Source: Asticcacaulis sp. AC460
GTDB taxonomy: Bacteria > Pseudomonadota > Alphaproteobacteria > Caulobacterales > Caulobacteraceae
Assembly (NCBI RefSeq): GCF_000495795.1
Contig: NZ_AWGD01000006.1
Span: 1 to 61,972 of the forward strand
Direction: 5' to 3'
DNA: 61,972 nt
A model generated the notes under the pieces. That model worked only from the letters and a program-made list of their open reading frames with translations, searched no databases and was not told the origin of the DNA. A program made the position numbers and the translations under genes. This document shows, one piece after another, positions 20,827 through 29,267 of this stretch. The stretch's first letter is position 1. Each line of letters begins with the position of its first letter.

Positions 20827-21276
20827 ATGCCCGATATCTGGTTCTACCACCTCGAAACGACACCTTTGGACCAGGCCCTGCCGGACCTGCTGGAGAAGGT
20901 CGCCCAGAAGGGTTGGCGCGCCTACGTCCATGGCCATGAGGATGACAAGATTACGGCGCTGAATGACCGTCTGTGGACCTACCGGCCGGACTCGTTCCTG
21001 GCCCATGGCCGCGAAGGCGACGACCTGGAAGGACACCAGCCCGTCCTGCTCGGCACCTCGGGGCGGATGGCCAACAAACCCCAGGTCTATCTGTCGGTTG
21101 CACCGGTGGATTTACCGGATGTTAGCGGTTTGGAGCGCTGTCTGATTGTGTTCGATGGCAATGACTCCGAGCATTTGAACTGGGCGCGGGGACAGTGGAA
21201 AACGCTGAAGGCGGCCGGGAGCGACCTGGCCTACTGGAAGCAGAACGACCGGGGACGATGGGAGAAGGTGCAATGA
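20827..21276 (+). CDS. holC: DNA polymerase III subunit chi
   Basis: Encodes 149 residues. Chi links the clamp-loader complex to single-stranded DNA-binding protein. The fold begins with IWFYHLETTPLDQALPDLLE and has the conserved helix-strand core (KGWRAYVHGHEDDKITALND and LWTYRPDSFLAHG). In alphaproteobacteria chi generally occurs without a recognisable psi. The stop overlaps the start of the next gene by four bases (ATGA at 21273), so the two are translationally coupled. It follows the purM-holC repeat region, which probably holds its promoter. Confidence 0.92.
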   Translation: MPDIWFYHLETTPLDQALPDLLEKVAQKGWRAYVHGHEDDKITALNDRLWTYRPDSFLAHGREGDDLEGHQPVLLGTSGRMANKPQVYLSVAPVDLPDVSGLERCLIVFDGNDSEHLNWARGQWKTLKAAGSDLAYWKQNDRGRWEKVQ

Positions 21277-21665
21277 ATCCAAGACTTACAATTCCCCTCC
21301 TGACCTTAAGCCTGAGCGCCATTATCCTGGCTGCCTGTGGTTCCGGCTCGGAAATTCCGCCGCCGAAGACGGCGCCGGCATCCAATCCCGGCTATACGCC
21401 GCCCACCCGGGTTGAGCCGTCCACCCCAGCCCCGAGTGCCCCGTCGGCGCCCCAGTTCAAGCCGGTGGCCAACGACCAGTGCGGCGCCGGCGATTTGCAA
21501 TACCTGATCGGCAAGCCCCGCACCGAGATTCCGGTGCCTCTGCATCCCGGCAAGCGCCGGGTGGTCTGTTCGACCTGTGCCGTGACCATGGACTATTCCG
21601 CTGATCGTCAGACCATTGTGTTCGATACCGACACCGGTTTGATCCAGTCGGTGAAATGCGGCTAG
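21273..21665 (+). CDS. I78-family peptidase inhibitor lipoprotein
   Basis: Encodes 130 residues. A lipoprotein signal peptide ends at LAAC (Cys22), followed by a Pro-rich tether of about 45 residues. The C-terminal 70 residues match the potato-inhibitor-like I78 family: CGAGDLQYLIGKPRTEIPVP, then a CSTC pair and FDTDTGLIQSVKCG. Members inhibit serine proteases, so it may protect the envelope from subtilisin-type enzymes such as those encoded at 43686-50533; that link is inferred. The start overlaps the holC stop (ATGA). Confidence 0.85.
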   Translation: MNPRLTIPLLTLSLSAIILAACGSGSEIPPPKTAPASNPGYTPPTRVEPSTPAPSAPSAPQFKPVANDQCGAGDLQYLIGKPRTEIPVPLHPGKRRVVCSTCAVTMDYSADRQTIVFDTDTGLIQSVKCG

Positions 21666-21758
21666 TTTACCTGATGCGCTTCGAGGATTAGTCTCTACAA
21701 CGCCAGGTCGCAGCGATTCGTTATAAGGCGAAGTTTGGGCCGGGATGAGGTACAGGGA

Positions 21759-22217
21759 ATGAGTAAACGGCTTATAGAGGATAACCGGCCCGCCGAGATC
21801 CTTCTTGTCGATGACAATCGGGGTGATGCGCTTCTGGCGCAGCATGCCTTGCGGGAAGCCAGTTTCGCCACAAATCTGACGGTCGCCCAAACGGGTGAGA
21901 TCGCTATGGCAATTTTACGCGGCGATGGCGATCATTCCGGCAAGCGGTTGCCGGACCTGATCCTCCTGGATCTGCAACTGCCCCAGATGAGCGGACTCGA
22001 CGTGCTGACGGCCATCAAGGCCGGTGAACGTACGAAACACATTCCGGTGATTGTGATGTCGAACTCCGGCGCCGGGCGTAATGTGATTACCAGCTACCGG
22101 CTACACGCCAATGCTTACGTGGTGAAGCCGCTGGATATTACCAAGTACAGAGAGGCGATCGCCTTGATGGAACAGTTCTTTTTTGTGTTGGCCACCCTGG
22201 CCGAAGCCGAAAGCTGA
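21759..22217 (+). CDS. Single-domain response regulator (Rcp1/CheY-like)
   Basis: Encodes 152 residues comprising only a receiver domain. The acidic pocket is in ILLVDDN, the phosphoacceptor is Asp71 in LILLDLQLP, and the conserved lysine is in YVVKPLD. The long insertion GDGDHSGKRLPD is typical of the Rcp1-like regulators that pair with phytochrome-type kinases. There is no output domain, so it acts through protein contacts. The ATG at 21759 is chosen, with GAGG about eight bases upstream; an upstream TTG is less likely. A histidine kinase starts 11 bases after the stop. Confidence 0.9.
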   Translation: MSKRLIEDNRPAEILLVDDNRGDALLAQHALREASFATNLTVAQTGEIAMAILRGDGDHSGKRLPDLILLDLQLPQMSGLDVLTAIKAGERTKHIPVIVMSNSGAGRNVITSYRLHANAYVVKPLDITKYREAIALMEQFFFVLATLAEAES

Positions 22218-22228
22218 CGGGGCGCGCT

Positions 22229-22963
22229 ATGGAAGACGGAGAAAAGCCCATGCAGGCATGCCGCGAAGTATCGGCCCCGGTCCAGATGGATGCCGCCGAG
22301 GAATTCAAGGATTTCGCCTATATCGTCTCGCACGATCTGGCGGGTCCGGTCCGATCGATGGTCGGGTTCTCGCAATTGTTGATGGAAAAGGTCAAGATCG
22401 GGCCGACCGAAGAAGACCGGCTGCATCTGGAGCTGATCATCGAGAGTGGTCAGAAACTCAATGATATGATCCAGGGGCTGCTTGCGTTCTCACGGTTGAA
22501 CACCGTGGTGCGGACGCCCGAACCGGTCGACCTGGAGATCATCCTGGCGCGTTGTCATATGGAACTTCAGGCCAAGCTGGATGCGACCGGCGGTCAGTTG
22601 ATCTATCCGCCCATGCCGACGGTAAGCGCCGATCCGTCACGGATGTTCACGCTGTTTCACGCGTTGATCGACAATGCTATCCGCTTCCGCAAGCATGGCA
22701 TTGCCCCGGATGTGCGGGTGTCGGTGACGGAATGCCCCAACCGGTGGGATTTCTCGGTTGAGGACAACGGTATCGGCATCGATCCGATGTTCTACGATGA
22801 TGTTTTCCGGCCTTTGCGCAAACTGCATACGGATGACGCCTATCCCGGTGTCGGAATGGGATTGACGCTGGCGCGCAAGATCGTGTTGCAGCACGGCGGC
22901 AATATCTGGATCGAGCCGTCGCCCCTGGGCGGAACGGCGGTCTGTTTCAGCGTGGCGCGATAG
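22229..22963 (+). CDS. Soluble histidine kinase without a sensor domain
   Basis: Encodes 244 residues. The HisKA domain starts almost at once (DFAYIVSHDLAGPVRSMVGF, phosphoacceptor His35), followed by a complete HATPase domain: N box DNAIRFRKH, G1 box DNGIGIDP and G2 box PGVGMGLTLARK. There is no PAS, GAF or membrane segment, so the input must come from another protein. The sequence resembles the kinase core of bacteriophytochromes. It follows the response regulator by 11 bases and precedes the SMP-30 gene by seven, implying one transcript. The pairing with the regulator is inferred from this spacing. Confidence 0.9.
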   Translation: MEDGEKPMQACREVSAPVQMDAAEEFKDFAYIVSHDLAGPVRSMVGFSQLLMEKVKIGPTEEDRLHLELIIESGQKLNDMIQGLLAFSRLNTVVRTPEPVDLEIILARCHMELQAKLDATGGQLIYPPMPTVSADPSRMFTLFHALIDNAIRFRKHGIAPDVRVSVTECPNRWDFSVEDNGIGIDPMFYDDVFRPLRKLHTDDAYPGVGMGLTLARKIVLQHGGNIWIEPSPLGGTAVCFSVAR

Positions 22964-22970
22964 GCGCGGC

Positions 22971-23873
22971 ATGGGGGCGGACTACAGGGTTCATCTGCCG
23001 CGGTTCCGCGACTGTGTGCGGAGTTCTGCGCATCTGGATGTGCTGTACGCGGGATGCCGCTGGGCCGAGGGGCCGGTGTGGTTCCCGATGATGCGATCGC
23101 TGGTGTGGAGCGACATCCCCAATGACCGGATGCTGCGGTGGGATGAGACCACCGGCGGGGTCGGTGTGTTCCGGTCACCGACGGGTTATAGCAATGGCAA
23201 TACGGTGGATCGGCAAGGCCGGCTGGTGACGTGCGAGCATGGCGGACGGCGGGTAACGCGAACCGAGCATGACGGGTCGGTTACGGTGATCGTGGACCGG
23301 TTTGATGGCGGCCGATTGAACAGTCCTAATGATGTTGTCGTGAGCTCGGATGGCTCGGTGTGGTTTACCGATCCGACCTATGGGATAGACACGGACTATG
23401 AGGGTCATAAGGCCGTGTCGGAGCAGGATGGCAGCCATGTGTACCGGGTTGACCCGCTGGGGCATGTGACGCGGGTTCTGACGGATTTTATCAAGCCGAA
23501 CGGGCTGGCGTTCTCGCCGGATGAAAAGCGGTTGTATGTGGTCGACAGCGGGCGGACGCATGTTCCGGATGGGCCGCGGCATATCCGGGTCTTCGATGTC
23601 GCTGAAGACTGGTCGTTGTCGGGCGGGGATGTGTTTGCCGACAACGGGAACTACGATGGCCTGCGGATAGATAGTGACGGCCGGGTATGGACGAGCGCGA
23701 CCGAAGCCGTGCATTGCTACGAGCCGGACGGGACGTTGCTGGGTGAGATTTTCATTGGAGAGCCGGTGTCGAATGTCTGCTTCGGCGGCGCCAAGCGGAA
23801 CCGGTTGTTCATTACCGCGACGACAAGTGTGTATGCGGTGATGTTGGCGGTAAACGGAGCGCGGACGTTTTAG
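22971..23873 (+). CDS. SMP-30/gluconolactonase family lactonase
   Basis: Encodes 300 residues forming a six-bladed beta-propeller. Family enzymes hydrolyse sugar lactones and bind one divalent metal. The expected metal ligands are visible: Glu33 in WAEGPVW, Asn120 in SPNDVVV, and Asp in YDGLRIDSDG. WFTDPTYGI and KPNGLAFSPDEKRLYVVDSG are family hallmarks. No signal peptide is seen, so it is cytoplasmic. It lies seven bases after the histidine kinase gene, an unusual partner. The substrate is unknown. The stop is followed by palindrome element C. Confidence 0.87.
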   Translation: MGADYRVHLPRFRDCVRSSAHLDVLYAGCRWAEGPVWFPMMRSLVWSDIPNDRMLRWDETTGGVGVFRSPTGYSNGNTVDRQGRLVTCEHGGRRVTRTEHDGSVTVIVDRFDGGRLNSPNDVVVSSDGSVWFTDPTYGIDTDYEGHKAVSEQDGSHVYRVDPLGHVTRVLTDFIKPNGLAFSPDEKRLYVVDSGRTHVPDGPRHIRVFDVAEDWSLSGGDVFADNGNYDGLRIDSDGRVWTSATEAVHCYEPDGTLLGEIFIGEPVSNVCFGGAKRNRLFITATTSVYAVMLAVNGARTF

Positions 23874-23885
23874 CGCCGGCAAGTG

Positions 23886-24009
23886 ATGGGGTTTGGGGCC
23901 TGCGGCCCCACAAAATCTTTCTTTTTCCTTCCCTTGACCTTCGCCCCCTTGAGGGCGAGGTCAAGGGAAGGAAGTAGGAAGACTTGGGGCCGCAGGCCCC
24001 AAACCCCAT
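23886..24009. repeat. Nested palindrome element, copy C
   Basis: This is the cleanest copy. The left arm (23886-23910) and right arm (23984-24009) are perfect reverse complements over 25 bases, each built on ATGGGGTTTGGGGCCTGCGG. Between them, CCTTCCCTTGACCT(T)CGCCC pairs with GGGCGAGGTCAAGGGAAGG (about 23929-23972). It fills the space between the convergent SMP-30 and ABC-F genes and could end transcription from both sides. Confidence 0.85.
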
Positions 24010-24021
24010 GACTCGACAGCG

Positions 24022-25923
24022 TTAAACGCCAGCTTCCAGTTTCGCCGCCTCATACACTTCCGCCGCGTCCATCCACTCGGCTTCCATCGCCATCAGCGAT
24101 TCCTCCAGCTTTGCCTTGTCTTTCCCGTAGCTTACCGCCAATCCCGGATTTTTCACATAAAGCTCGGCGTCGCCCAGTTTCAGGTCCAGCAACTTGATCT
24201 GGTTGCCAACGCTCTCGATCTTGCGTTCCAGGTCATCGGCTTTCTTCTTCAGAGGCGCCAGCGCCTGGCGTGCCGCCGCGGCCGCCTTGCGTGCGTCCTT
24301 GGAATTGACGGTAACGCCCTTCTCTTTCGCCGTAGCCGCCGCTTCCTCACGGGTCGCCGTCTTGGCACGTTCGATCACCAGCTTGGCATAGTCTTCCAAC
24401 GAACCGGAATACGGCTTAACCGTTCCATCATTGACCAGCCACAGCTTGTCCGCCACCAGCTCGATCAGTGACCGGTCGTGGGTGATGATCAGCACCGCCC
24501 CTTCGTAGTCGTTCAGCGCATCCAGCAAAGCCCGCCGCGAGTCGATATCCAGGTGGTTGGTCGGTTCGTCCAGGATAAGCAGGTGCGGCCCGTCCATGGC
24601 CACCATATTCAGCAGCAACCGTGCCCGCTCGCCACCCGACAGGTCCTTGACCTTGGTCTCGACCTTTTCCACGGTCATACCAAATGAGCCCAGACGCGAC
24701 CGGCGCTTCGACTCGGTATCGTCCGGCCGCGCCCGCCGCATCATCTCCAGAGGCGTGTCCTCCGGATCCATGGCCTCGATCTGATGCTGATGGAACCACG
24801 CCACCTGCATCCGCCGGTCACGCCACTGCTCACCATGCCGCTCCGTCAAGGCCCCGGCCAGCAGCTTGGCGAAGGTCGACTTACCCGCCCCGTTCACGCC
24901 CAAAACCCCAATACGATCTTCGGGATCCAGACGAATGTTGATGTGACGCAGGATGACCGTATCGCCATAACCGACACTGGCGTCATCCAGTCGCAGGATC
25001 GGCGGTGCCAGCTGCTTTTCCGGTGACGGCAGGATAAACCGCGCCACCCGGTCCTCGAGGGTCGCGGCAATGGGCGGCAGCTTTTCCAGCTTTTTCATAC
25101 GCGACTGCGCCTGGGCGGCCTTGGAGGCCTTGGCGCGGAAACGGTCAACGAAGGCTTGCAGGTGGGCGCGTTCGGCCTCCTGCTTGACCTTGTTAGCGGC
25201 ATTCAACCGCGCCTTCTCCGCCCTCATGCGCTCGAAGTCGTCGTAGCCGCCGGTATACAGGTCCAGCTTCTGGCCGGCGACATGCACGATGGCGTCGACC
25301 GACTCGTTCAACAGGTCGCGGTCGTGCGAAATCATCAGGGCGGCATTGGGGTAACGCTTCAGGCGACCTTCCAGCCACAGGGCGCCTTCTAGGTCGAGAT
25401 AGTTGGTCGGTTCGTCGAGCAGCAGCAGGTCCGGCTCGGCCAGCAACGCGCCGGCCAGGGCCGCACGCATCCGCCAGCCACCGGAAAAGGCCGAGATCGG
25501 CCGGGTCAGGTCCGCCGTCGAAAAGCCAAGACCACTCAGGATTTCCGCCGCGCGCGACGGCGCCCGATCGGCGCCGATGGCATAGAGGTCGTGGTGGATC
25601 TCGGCCTGATGCAGCGGATCGGCGGTCTCCAGTTCGGCCAGCAGGCGGGCGCGGCGGGTGTCGATGGCCAGGACGGCGTCGATCAGATGCTGGGGCGACG
25701 CGGCGATTTCCTGGTCGACCGAAGCGACGCGCCAGGCCTTGGGCGTGGTGATTTCACCGCCGCCCGGTTGGGCGTGGCCCAGGATCAGTTTGAACAGGGT
25801 CGACTTACCGACGCCGTTGAGACCGACCAGACCCGCCTTGGTACCCGGGGTAAGGGTCAGATTGGCGTCGTCAAAAAAACGGCGCCCGTAGGCGTCATAG
25901 GTCAGATTGGTGATCTGCAACAT
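24022..25923 (-). CDS. ABC-F family ATPase
   Basis: Encodes 633 residues with two ABC ATPase domains on one chain and no membrane segments. ABC-F proteins bind the ribosome and resolve stalled translation. The first Walker A is GLNGVGKST (34-42) and the first signature is SAFSGGWRMR. The second Walker A is GVNGAGKST and the second signature is LSGGERARLLLNM, with LILDEPTNHLD as Walker B. The linker between the domains carries a basic helical region (RMRAEKARLNAANKVKQEAE), and the C-terminus is a charged coiled coil (residues about 530-625). It resembles YheS/Uup-type members rather than antibiotic-resistance ABC-Fs. It is divergent from ndk. Confidence 0.93.
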   Translation of the reverse strand: MLQITNLTYDAYGRRFFDDANLTLTPGTKAGLVGLNGVGKSTLFKLILGHAQPGGGEITTPKAWRVASVDQEIAASPQHLIDAVLAIDTRRARLLAELETADPLHQAEIHHDLYAIGADRAPSRAAEILSGLGFSTADLTRPISAFSGGWRMRAALAGALLAEPDLLLLDEPTNYLDLEGALWLEGRLKRYPNAALMISHDRDLLNESVDAIVHVAGQKLDLYTGGYDDFERMRAEKARLNAANKVKQEAERAHLQAFVDRFRAKASKAAQAQSRMKKLEKLPPIAATLEDRVARFILPSPEKQLAPPILRLDDASVGYGDTVILRHINIRLDPEDRIGVLGVNGAGKSTFAKLLAGALTERHGEQWRDRRMQVAWFHQHQIEAMDPEDTPLEMMRRARPDDTESKRRSRLGSFGMTVEKVETKVKDLSGGERARLLLNMVAMDGPHLLILDEPTNHLDIDSRRALLDALNDYEGAVLIITHDRSLIELVADKLWLVNDGTVKPYSGSLEDYAKLVIERAKTATREEAAATAKEKGVTVNSKDARKAAAAARQALAPLKKKADDLERKIESVGNQIKLLDLKLGDAELYVKNPGLAVSYGKDKAKLEESLMAMEAEWMDAAEVYEAAKLEAGV

Positions 25924-26016
25924 AACTTAAAGAACTTGAGAATTAAGGGTTGGCGAACGGATTGGGCATCGCTATAAGCCCGCCCAACGCAAATGCAAAA
26001 CAAAATGGAACTTTAA

Positions 26017-26433
26017 ATGTCCCGTACCTTCTCGATCATCAAGCCCGACGCCACTCGCCGCAACCTGACGGGCGCCATCAACGCCGTCATCGAAGCCGCT
26101 GGCCTGCGTATCGTCGCCCAGCGTCGCGTGAAGCTGACCCAGGCTCAGGCCGAGCAGTTCTACGGCGTCCACAAGGAGCGTTCGTTCTTTGGTGAGTTGG
26201 TTTCTCAGATGACTTCGGAACCGGTCGTTGTTCAGGTTCTGGAAGCCGACAACGCCGTGCCGAAGTATCGTGAAGTCATGGGCGCCACCAACCCGGAAAA
26301 CGCCGCCGAAGGCACCATCCGCAAGCTGTTCGCGCTGAACGTCGGTGAGAACTCGGTGCACGGTTCGGACTCGGACGAGAACGCGGCGATTGAGATCACG
26401 CAGTTCTTTACCGAAGAAGAAATCGTCGGCTAA
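26017..26433 (+). CDS. ndk: Nucleoside diphosphate kinase
   Basis: Encodes 138 residues, the standard length. It transfers the gamma-phosphate of ATP to other nucleoside diphosphates through a phosphohistidine. The protein starts [19 protein letters not shown] and has the active-site histidine His115 in NSVHGSDS. It is a single gene between the divergent ABC-F gene and the convergent S46 peptidase gene, with palindrome element D directly after the stop. Confidence 0.98.
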   Translation: MSRTFSIIKPDATRRNLTGAINAVIEAAGLRIVAQRRVKLTQAQAEQFYGVHKERSFFGELVSQMTSEPVVVQVLEADNAVPKYREVMGATNPENAAEGTIRKLFALNVGENSVHGSDSDENAAIEITQFFTEEEIVG

Positions 26434-26434
26434 C

Positions 26435-26557
26435 GAACGGGGTGTGGGGGCCGCGCCCCCGCGAAGCCTTCATTTCAAGAAAAAAGCCTCGCCCTTTTGG
26501 GGGCGAGGCTTTTTTCTTGAAGGGAAAGACTTGGGGCCGCAGGCCCCAAACCCCGTT
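26435..26557. repeat. Nested palindrome element, copy D
   Basis: It starts two bases after the ndk stop. The left arm is ACGGGGTGTGGGGGCCGCGC (from 26437). The central stem is perfect over 20 bp: 26475-26494 pairs with 26501-26520 around a TTTTGG loop, and it includes an A6/T6 tract so that each strand ends in a T-run like a rho-independent terminator. The right arm (26530-26557) reads CTTGGGGCCGCAGGCCCCAA then ACCCCGTT. It lies between convergent ndk and the S46 gene. Confidence 0.85.
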
Positions 26558-28634
26558 AGTTCGCCGGCGCGATCAATTCCTCGGTCAGAGCCGTCATTCC
26601 ATAAACCTTCCCCAGCACCTCCGTAATCGCGGCGGTCGACACCACCACGGTCCGGTTTAGTTCGGCATCATAGCTGTAGGCACCGCCCAAACCATGGATA
26701 TTGCTGTCGAACACCGTGCCGATCAACTTGCCGTCCGCATCGATGGCCGGTGAGCCGGAACTGCCGCCGGCGATGTCGTTGGTGGTCGTGAAGTTATAAA
26801 TCAAGCCGCCATCGACCTTGGCCTGGGCTGCAACGAACCGCGGCGACAGTTGGAACGGCGCCTGACCGGTGGCGCGCTCATATAAGCCTTTCATCACCGT
26901 AAAGGACCGAATATCCTGGCCGTTGTAGCTCCAGCCTTCGACCCGGCCGTAGGACAGACGCGGCGTGAAGGTGGCATCCGGCGCGACACTGTCCCCCAAA
27001 ACACGGAAGCGAACGCGGGCAATCTTTTCGTGGGCAATGCGGGTGGGGGCCACCACCTTGTCTTCCCATTCGGCGCGACGGGCGCGCGCCTCGGCATCCA
27101 GATGCAGGGCGTACTGGATCATCGGATCGTCCGACGCCTCGATCGCGGCCAAGCCGCCGTCCCACAGACGCTGGCGCACGGCGACATCGCCCAGTTCGCT
27201 GTTGTCGACTAAATAATGGGCCAGTATCTCCGGCGACGCCTTGCCCAGCAACAATTTGGTCTCCGGCGCGTCGACGCCGAGATATTCACGCGACTTGGAC
27301 AGGGTGAAGCCCAGCAGCAGTTCGTCGAGCGGCTTTTCGACCTTGTACGGTGCCAGTATCTTGTCGCGCAGCCACGGCAGGCGGGAATCGGCAAATTCCG
27401 GCAACCGCTCGGCCGATGGTTTTTCACGCTCCTCAGCGGCCCGTACCAGGTAGCGGGCATAGAAGAACAGGCTGGAATGGTGCGGCGCCTGCTCCAGGAA
27501 GTACCACGGCAGGAACAGCCGACGGTATTCCCCCTGCGCCGCGTCGATTTCAGCCCAGGGATCACCGATCTCACGCTTGAACGACCCTTTCACGCTCTTG
27601 CGCAGCTGCTTTTCCTCAGCCCATTTGGCGGCGAACAATTCGGGTCGGCGCAGGGCCAATTCCTGACCGTAGCCGGCCTTGAAGCCGTTCTCGACGCCGA
27701 ACAACCAGTCGGTGGCGATGCGCTTGTATTCCGGCCCGCGGTCGGAGAAACTCAGCAACCGGCCGCGCAGTTCCGCCTTCATGGCCATCTGAAGCGGCAG
27801 GTAAACGTCGCGCTGGGTTTCCAGTTGCGAGATCGTCAATAGACGGTCGGTCTTGCCCGGGCTGCCGGCGGCGAAGATCGGTTCGCCCTCGACCGGAGCG
27901 CGGGTGGTCCATTGCAGATAATCCGGGGTTGCCGCCGGCTTGCCGTCGTCATACAGACGCAGGAAGCCGATATCGAGGGCGTAGCGCGGAAAGTTGAAAT
28001 TGTCCGGATCGCCGCCGAAGAAAGCCATGGAAAATTCCGGAGCAAAAACAAGGCGCACGTCGGAATATTTGCGATATTGGTACAGCTTGTATTGGCCGCC
28101 CTGGTAAAGGGTGACGACCTGGCAGTGGCGCTTGGGGTCATCGCCGCACGCGGCCTGTTCGATGCCGGTAGCCTCGGCGTTCTGAGCCTGGACGAAGTCG
28201 TCGCCGGCCAAGCCCTGGGTGGCTTCCTGGACCTGCGCCGTTACGTCGGAAATGCCGGTCAAGATGGCCGCCGCCATGCCGGGACAGACCGCTTCCTCTT
28301 CGCGCCGCGCCGTCAGAAAGCCTTGCGCTACATAGTCTTTTTCAGCAGACGACAGTTCCTGGGCGCATTCGATGACGCAATGGTGGTTGGTCAGCATCAG
28401 ACCGTCCGCCGAGACGACACCGGCGGAACAGCCGGAGCTTAGCCGCGCCGACGACGCCTGGATGTGGCCCAGCCAGGTCTGGTCCAGTTCCAGGCCGTAC
28501 TCGGCATTGACCTTGTCGAGGGGGAAATTATCGAAGGTCCACATGCCCTCCTCGGCCCGCCCGACAGATGCGCATGCCAAGGCCGCCACCGCAACGGCGC
28601 ACGACAGGACAGGACGGTTCAAACGAAAACTCAT
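26556..28634 (-). CDS. S46 family dipeptidyl peptidase (DPP7/DPP11 type)
   Basis: Encodes 692 residues. S46 enzymes are periplasmic serine peptidases that remove dipeptides from oligopeptides. A signal peptide (VLSCAVAVAALACASVGRAE) precedes the family opening EGMWTFDNFPLDKV. The catalytic histidine lies in TNHHC (82-86), and the catalytic serine is Ser626 in GGSSGSPAIDADG. The conserved DNFNFPRY block lies between. Whether it prefers acidic (DPP11) or hydrophobic (DPP7) residues is not decided here. The ATG at 28634 is preferred over a GTG two codons upstream, though neither has a clear ribosome binding site. purN ends 43 bases upstream on the same strand. Confidence 0.93.
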   Translation of the reverse strand: MSFRLNRPVLSCAVAVAALACASVGRAEEGMWTFDNFPLDKVNAEYGLELDQTWLGHIQASSARLSSGCSAGVVSADGLMLTNHHCVIECAQELSSAEKDYVAQGFLTARREEEAVCPGMAAAILTGISDVTAQVQEATQGLAGDDFVQAQNAEATGIEQAACGDDPKRHCQVVTLYQGGQYKLYQYRKYSDVRLVFAPEFSMAFFGGDPDNFNFPRYALDIGFLRLYDDGKPAATPDYLQWTTRAPVEGEPIFAAGSPGKTDRLLTISQLETQRDVYLPLQMAMKAELRGRLLSFSDRGPEYKRIATDWLFGVENGFKAGYGQELALRRPELFAAKWAEEKQLRKSVKGSFKREIGDPWAEIDAAQGEYRRLFLPWYFLEQAPHHSSLFFYARYLVRAAEEREKPSAERLPEFADSRLPWLRDKILAPYKVEKPLDELLLGFTLSKSREYLGVDAPETKLLLGKASPEILAHYLVDNSELGDVAVRQRLWDGGLAAIEASDDPMIQYALHLDAEARARRAEWEDKVVAPTRIAHEKIARVRFRVLGDSVAPDATFTPRLSYGRVEGWSYNGQDIRSFTVMKGLYERATGQAPFQLSPRFVAAQAKVDGGLIYNFTTTNDIAGGSSGSPAIDADGKLIGTVFDSNIHGLGGAYSYDAELNRTVVVSTAAITEVLGKVYGMTALTEELIAPAN

Positions 28635-28676
28635 GATCACGGGCTTAGTTTCGCATGAACTGTAACCGAACGAGAG

Positions 28677-29267
28677 TTATATTTTCGTAAGGTTGGACGT
28701 GACGGCCTTCAGGGCAGCCGGATAAAGCTTGTGCTCCTCGACCAGGACGCGCGCCGCCAGCATGTCCGCCGTGTCGCCCGGCAGGACCGGAACCTCGGCC
28801 TGGGCGATGATGTCGCCCTCGTCCACTCCCGGCGAAACCCAGTGTACGGTCGCGCCATGACGGTCGTGACCAGCGTCCAGGCAACGTTGATGGGTATGCA
28901 AGCCTTTGAATTCCGGCAACAAAGCGGGATGGATGTTGATCATCCGGCCCTGCCATTTTTCGACAAGCCAAGGCGTCAGGACGCGCATGTAACCGGCCAG
29001 ACAGATGAACTCGACGCCATGTTGTTCCAGCACGGCGTCGATGGCGCGCTCATGCGCCTCGCGATCCTTGCCGTAGAGCTTATGGTCTATGGCGACGGCG
29101 GCAATCCCCTGCCCCGCCGCCCATTCCAGCCCGCCGGCCGCCGGGTCGTTGGACACGACCAAGACGAATTGCGCTGGAAAATCAGGCACTTTCGCCGCCT
29201 CGACCAGGGCCATCATATTCGAACCGCGCCCCGAAATGAAGGCGGCGCAACGCGTCTTACCGGTCAT
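28677..29267 (-). CDS. purN: Phosphoribosylglycinamide formyltransferase
   Basis: Encodes 196 residues. It transfers the formyl group of 10-formyl-THF to GAR, the third step of purine synthesis. Motifs are ISGRGSNMMALVEA near the N-terminus, CLAGYMRVLTPWLV, the catalytic INIHPALLPEFKG and HWVSPGVDEGDIIAQ. Its start overlaps the pepA stop by four bases (ATGA, 29264-29267), so it is coupled to pepA. In many relatives purN follows purM; here it has moved away. Confidence 0.96.
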   Translation of the reverse strand: MTGKTRCAAFISGRGSNMMALVEAAKVPDFPAQFVLVVSNDPAAGGLEWAAGQGIAAVAIDHKLYGKDREAHERAIDAVLEQHGVEFICLAGYMRVLTPWLVEKWQGRMINIHPALLPEFKGLHTHQRCLDAGHDRHGATVHWVSPGVDEGDIIAQAEVPVLPGDTADMLAARVLVEEHKLYPAALKAVTSNLTKI

